This document shows positions 63,073 to 64,000 of a stretch of DNA of 64,000 nucleotides, in pieces. This DNA is from Sceloporus undulatus (Eukaryota > Chordata > Lepidosauria > Squamata > Phrynosomatidae). Each line of letters starts with the position of its first letter. The first letter of the stretch is position 1. The translations under genes were made by a program, and so were the position numbers. The stretch covers positions 35,670,003 to 35,734,002 of the forward strand of contig NC_056522.1 of the NCBI RefSeq assembly GCF_019175285.1. The letters are read 5' to 3'. Under the pieces are notes generated by a model, which worked only from the letters and a program-made list of their open reading frames with translations, was not told where the DNA came from and made no database searches.

Positions 63073-63534
63073 TAGTTGTGGTTCCAGGGTCTCCAGAAGA
63101 AGGCAGCTGCCATATAGTCAAGATTTTAAGAATTTAGTCATTTCTTGTTTCACAAAAGTAACTACAATAGCTACTTTTAGTTGTTGTTGTTGTTATTATT
63201 ATTATTACAAAGCATGTCTGAATGCTAGAAGTGACTGGTTTGCTGTACAGAAGAGTTTTTTTCCTATGCGTTTGGCTATGCCCACATTAGCAAAATGCAT
63301 AAGGCAGTATGAACTAGCACTTGAACCCTGTTATATTGCTCCTCCACCATTCAATGAGGCCAAACCCCTGTATCTATAAAAGCACCTACATTACTATTAC
63401 TGTTACATAACAAAAAAGGGAGTGAAAAATATCCATTGAATTACATAATAATATAAGTGAGTTATACCTTCAATTATGAGCATAAGCGGATTTGGATGGA
63501 AGAGGACAACTTGTGATCAGGGAGAAGTAACTGA

Positions 63535-63890
63535 GGTGTGGTACATACCGCCCTGAAAGGGCAGGCCTCTGTTTTAACTCTGGAGGGATGCCACAGCAGC
63601 CAAACTATGCGGTGTCCCTCCGCAGTAAAAAGAACCTGGAAAAAACATTCTTTTTAAGGCACCTGGCACATGTCATGAGTGTGCCATTAGTGCACCAGTA
63701 ATGTAACTGATGCGCAGCGATGTCCATACACTGCACATCGCTTACGTCGTCATGGTGGCGCCTGTGTGGATGGGATGCTGCCATGATGCCACCACCATTA
63801 CACACGGGTTCGGGAGCGTGTGGTTACTGTGTGCTCCTGAACTATAGTATCGGTGGTGGCACGCCGCTTTTGGCCCATCTGTCCCAAGCC
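63535..63890. mobile_element. Hairpin-chain element, related to 21362-21727
   Basis: Starts GGTGTGGTACATACCGC, which matches at 14 of 17 positions the inverted right end of the 21-kb element, and ends in inverted form at TGTCCCAAGCC. Flanks are TGA and TTA, a near-match 3-bp duplication. Inside, consecutive hairpins: GCCCT/AGGGC (about 63551), GGAGGGA/TCCCTCC, TAAAAAGAA/TTCTTTTTA, GGCACA/TGTGCC, AGCGATGT/ACATCGCT, and a TTCGGGAGC/GCTCCTGAA pair. CpG-rich, non-coding. Confidence 0.6.
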
Positions 63891-64000
63891 TTACACTGCA
63901 TTTGAGGAAAAGGCTTCATCCCTCAATTGCTTTATGAGCCACTATCCTCATTTTTTTAAAATCAAAAATAAAAGTTGATGCTGAAAGATATACACAGCAG

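Larger units (their letters stand above)
58317..64000 (+). other. VASH2: VASH2 intron 1 (partial)
   Basis: Starts with GTAAGT and continues past the right edge. It holds a hAT-like scrap (about 58815-58930), SINEs at 60003-60187 and 61250-61573, a minisatellite, a Tigger-like element and the hairpin-chain element. 61880-62860 shows nothing recognisable. Confidence 0.75.

Overview
This window is vertebrate nuclear DNA, most likely from a squamate reptile and probably a lizard. The repeats point there: a Sauria-type SINE (about 61250-61573), many tRNA-derived ACA-type SINEs, CR1 LINEs with the 8-bp ATTCTATG tail, L2 and L1 fragments, 5S-rRNA-derived SINEs, many foldback DNA transposons and a DIRS-type fossil. 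The species cannot be fixed from sequence alone.

Two host genes are present, both on the plus strand. FLVCR1 (CpG-rich promoter about 8690-8960, start codon 9495, stop 26523-26525) is complete: ten coding exons, all with GT-AG borders and matching phases, giving about 542 residues. VASH2 contributes its promoter (about 55740-56170) and its first coding exon (58041-58316, 92 residues); the rest lies past the right edge. FLVCR1 and VASH2 are also neighbours on human chromosome 1q32, so the order supports both calls. They are not functionally linked: FLVCR1 is a membrane transporter for choline/ethanolamine and heme, VASH2 a tubulin detyrosinating enzyme.

Layout: 1-8690 is repeat-rich DNA upstream of FLVCR1. 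8690-26525 is the FLVCR1 promoter and coding span; intron 4 holds a CR1 whose ORF2 is uninterrupted, and intron 5 holds a composite of foldback elements. 26526-33860 is downstream sequence that may be a long 3' UTR. 33860-55180 is intergenic, with an L2 fragment, a DIRS fossil (42671-48100), an L1 fragment and a second, minus-strand CR1. 55180-55690 is a CA/TA microsatellite abutting the VASH2 CpG island. 58317-64000 is VASH2 intron 1.

The least explained structure is a GC-rich chain of about eight adjacent hairpins in FLVCR1 intron 5 (21362-21727). A relative sits at 63535-63890 in VASH2 intron 1. They share terminal sequence and a chain-of-hairpins layout, and look like one family of non-autonomous DNA element. 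No CRISPR array, operon or functional RNA gene was found.
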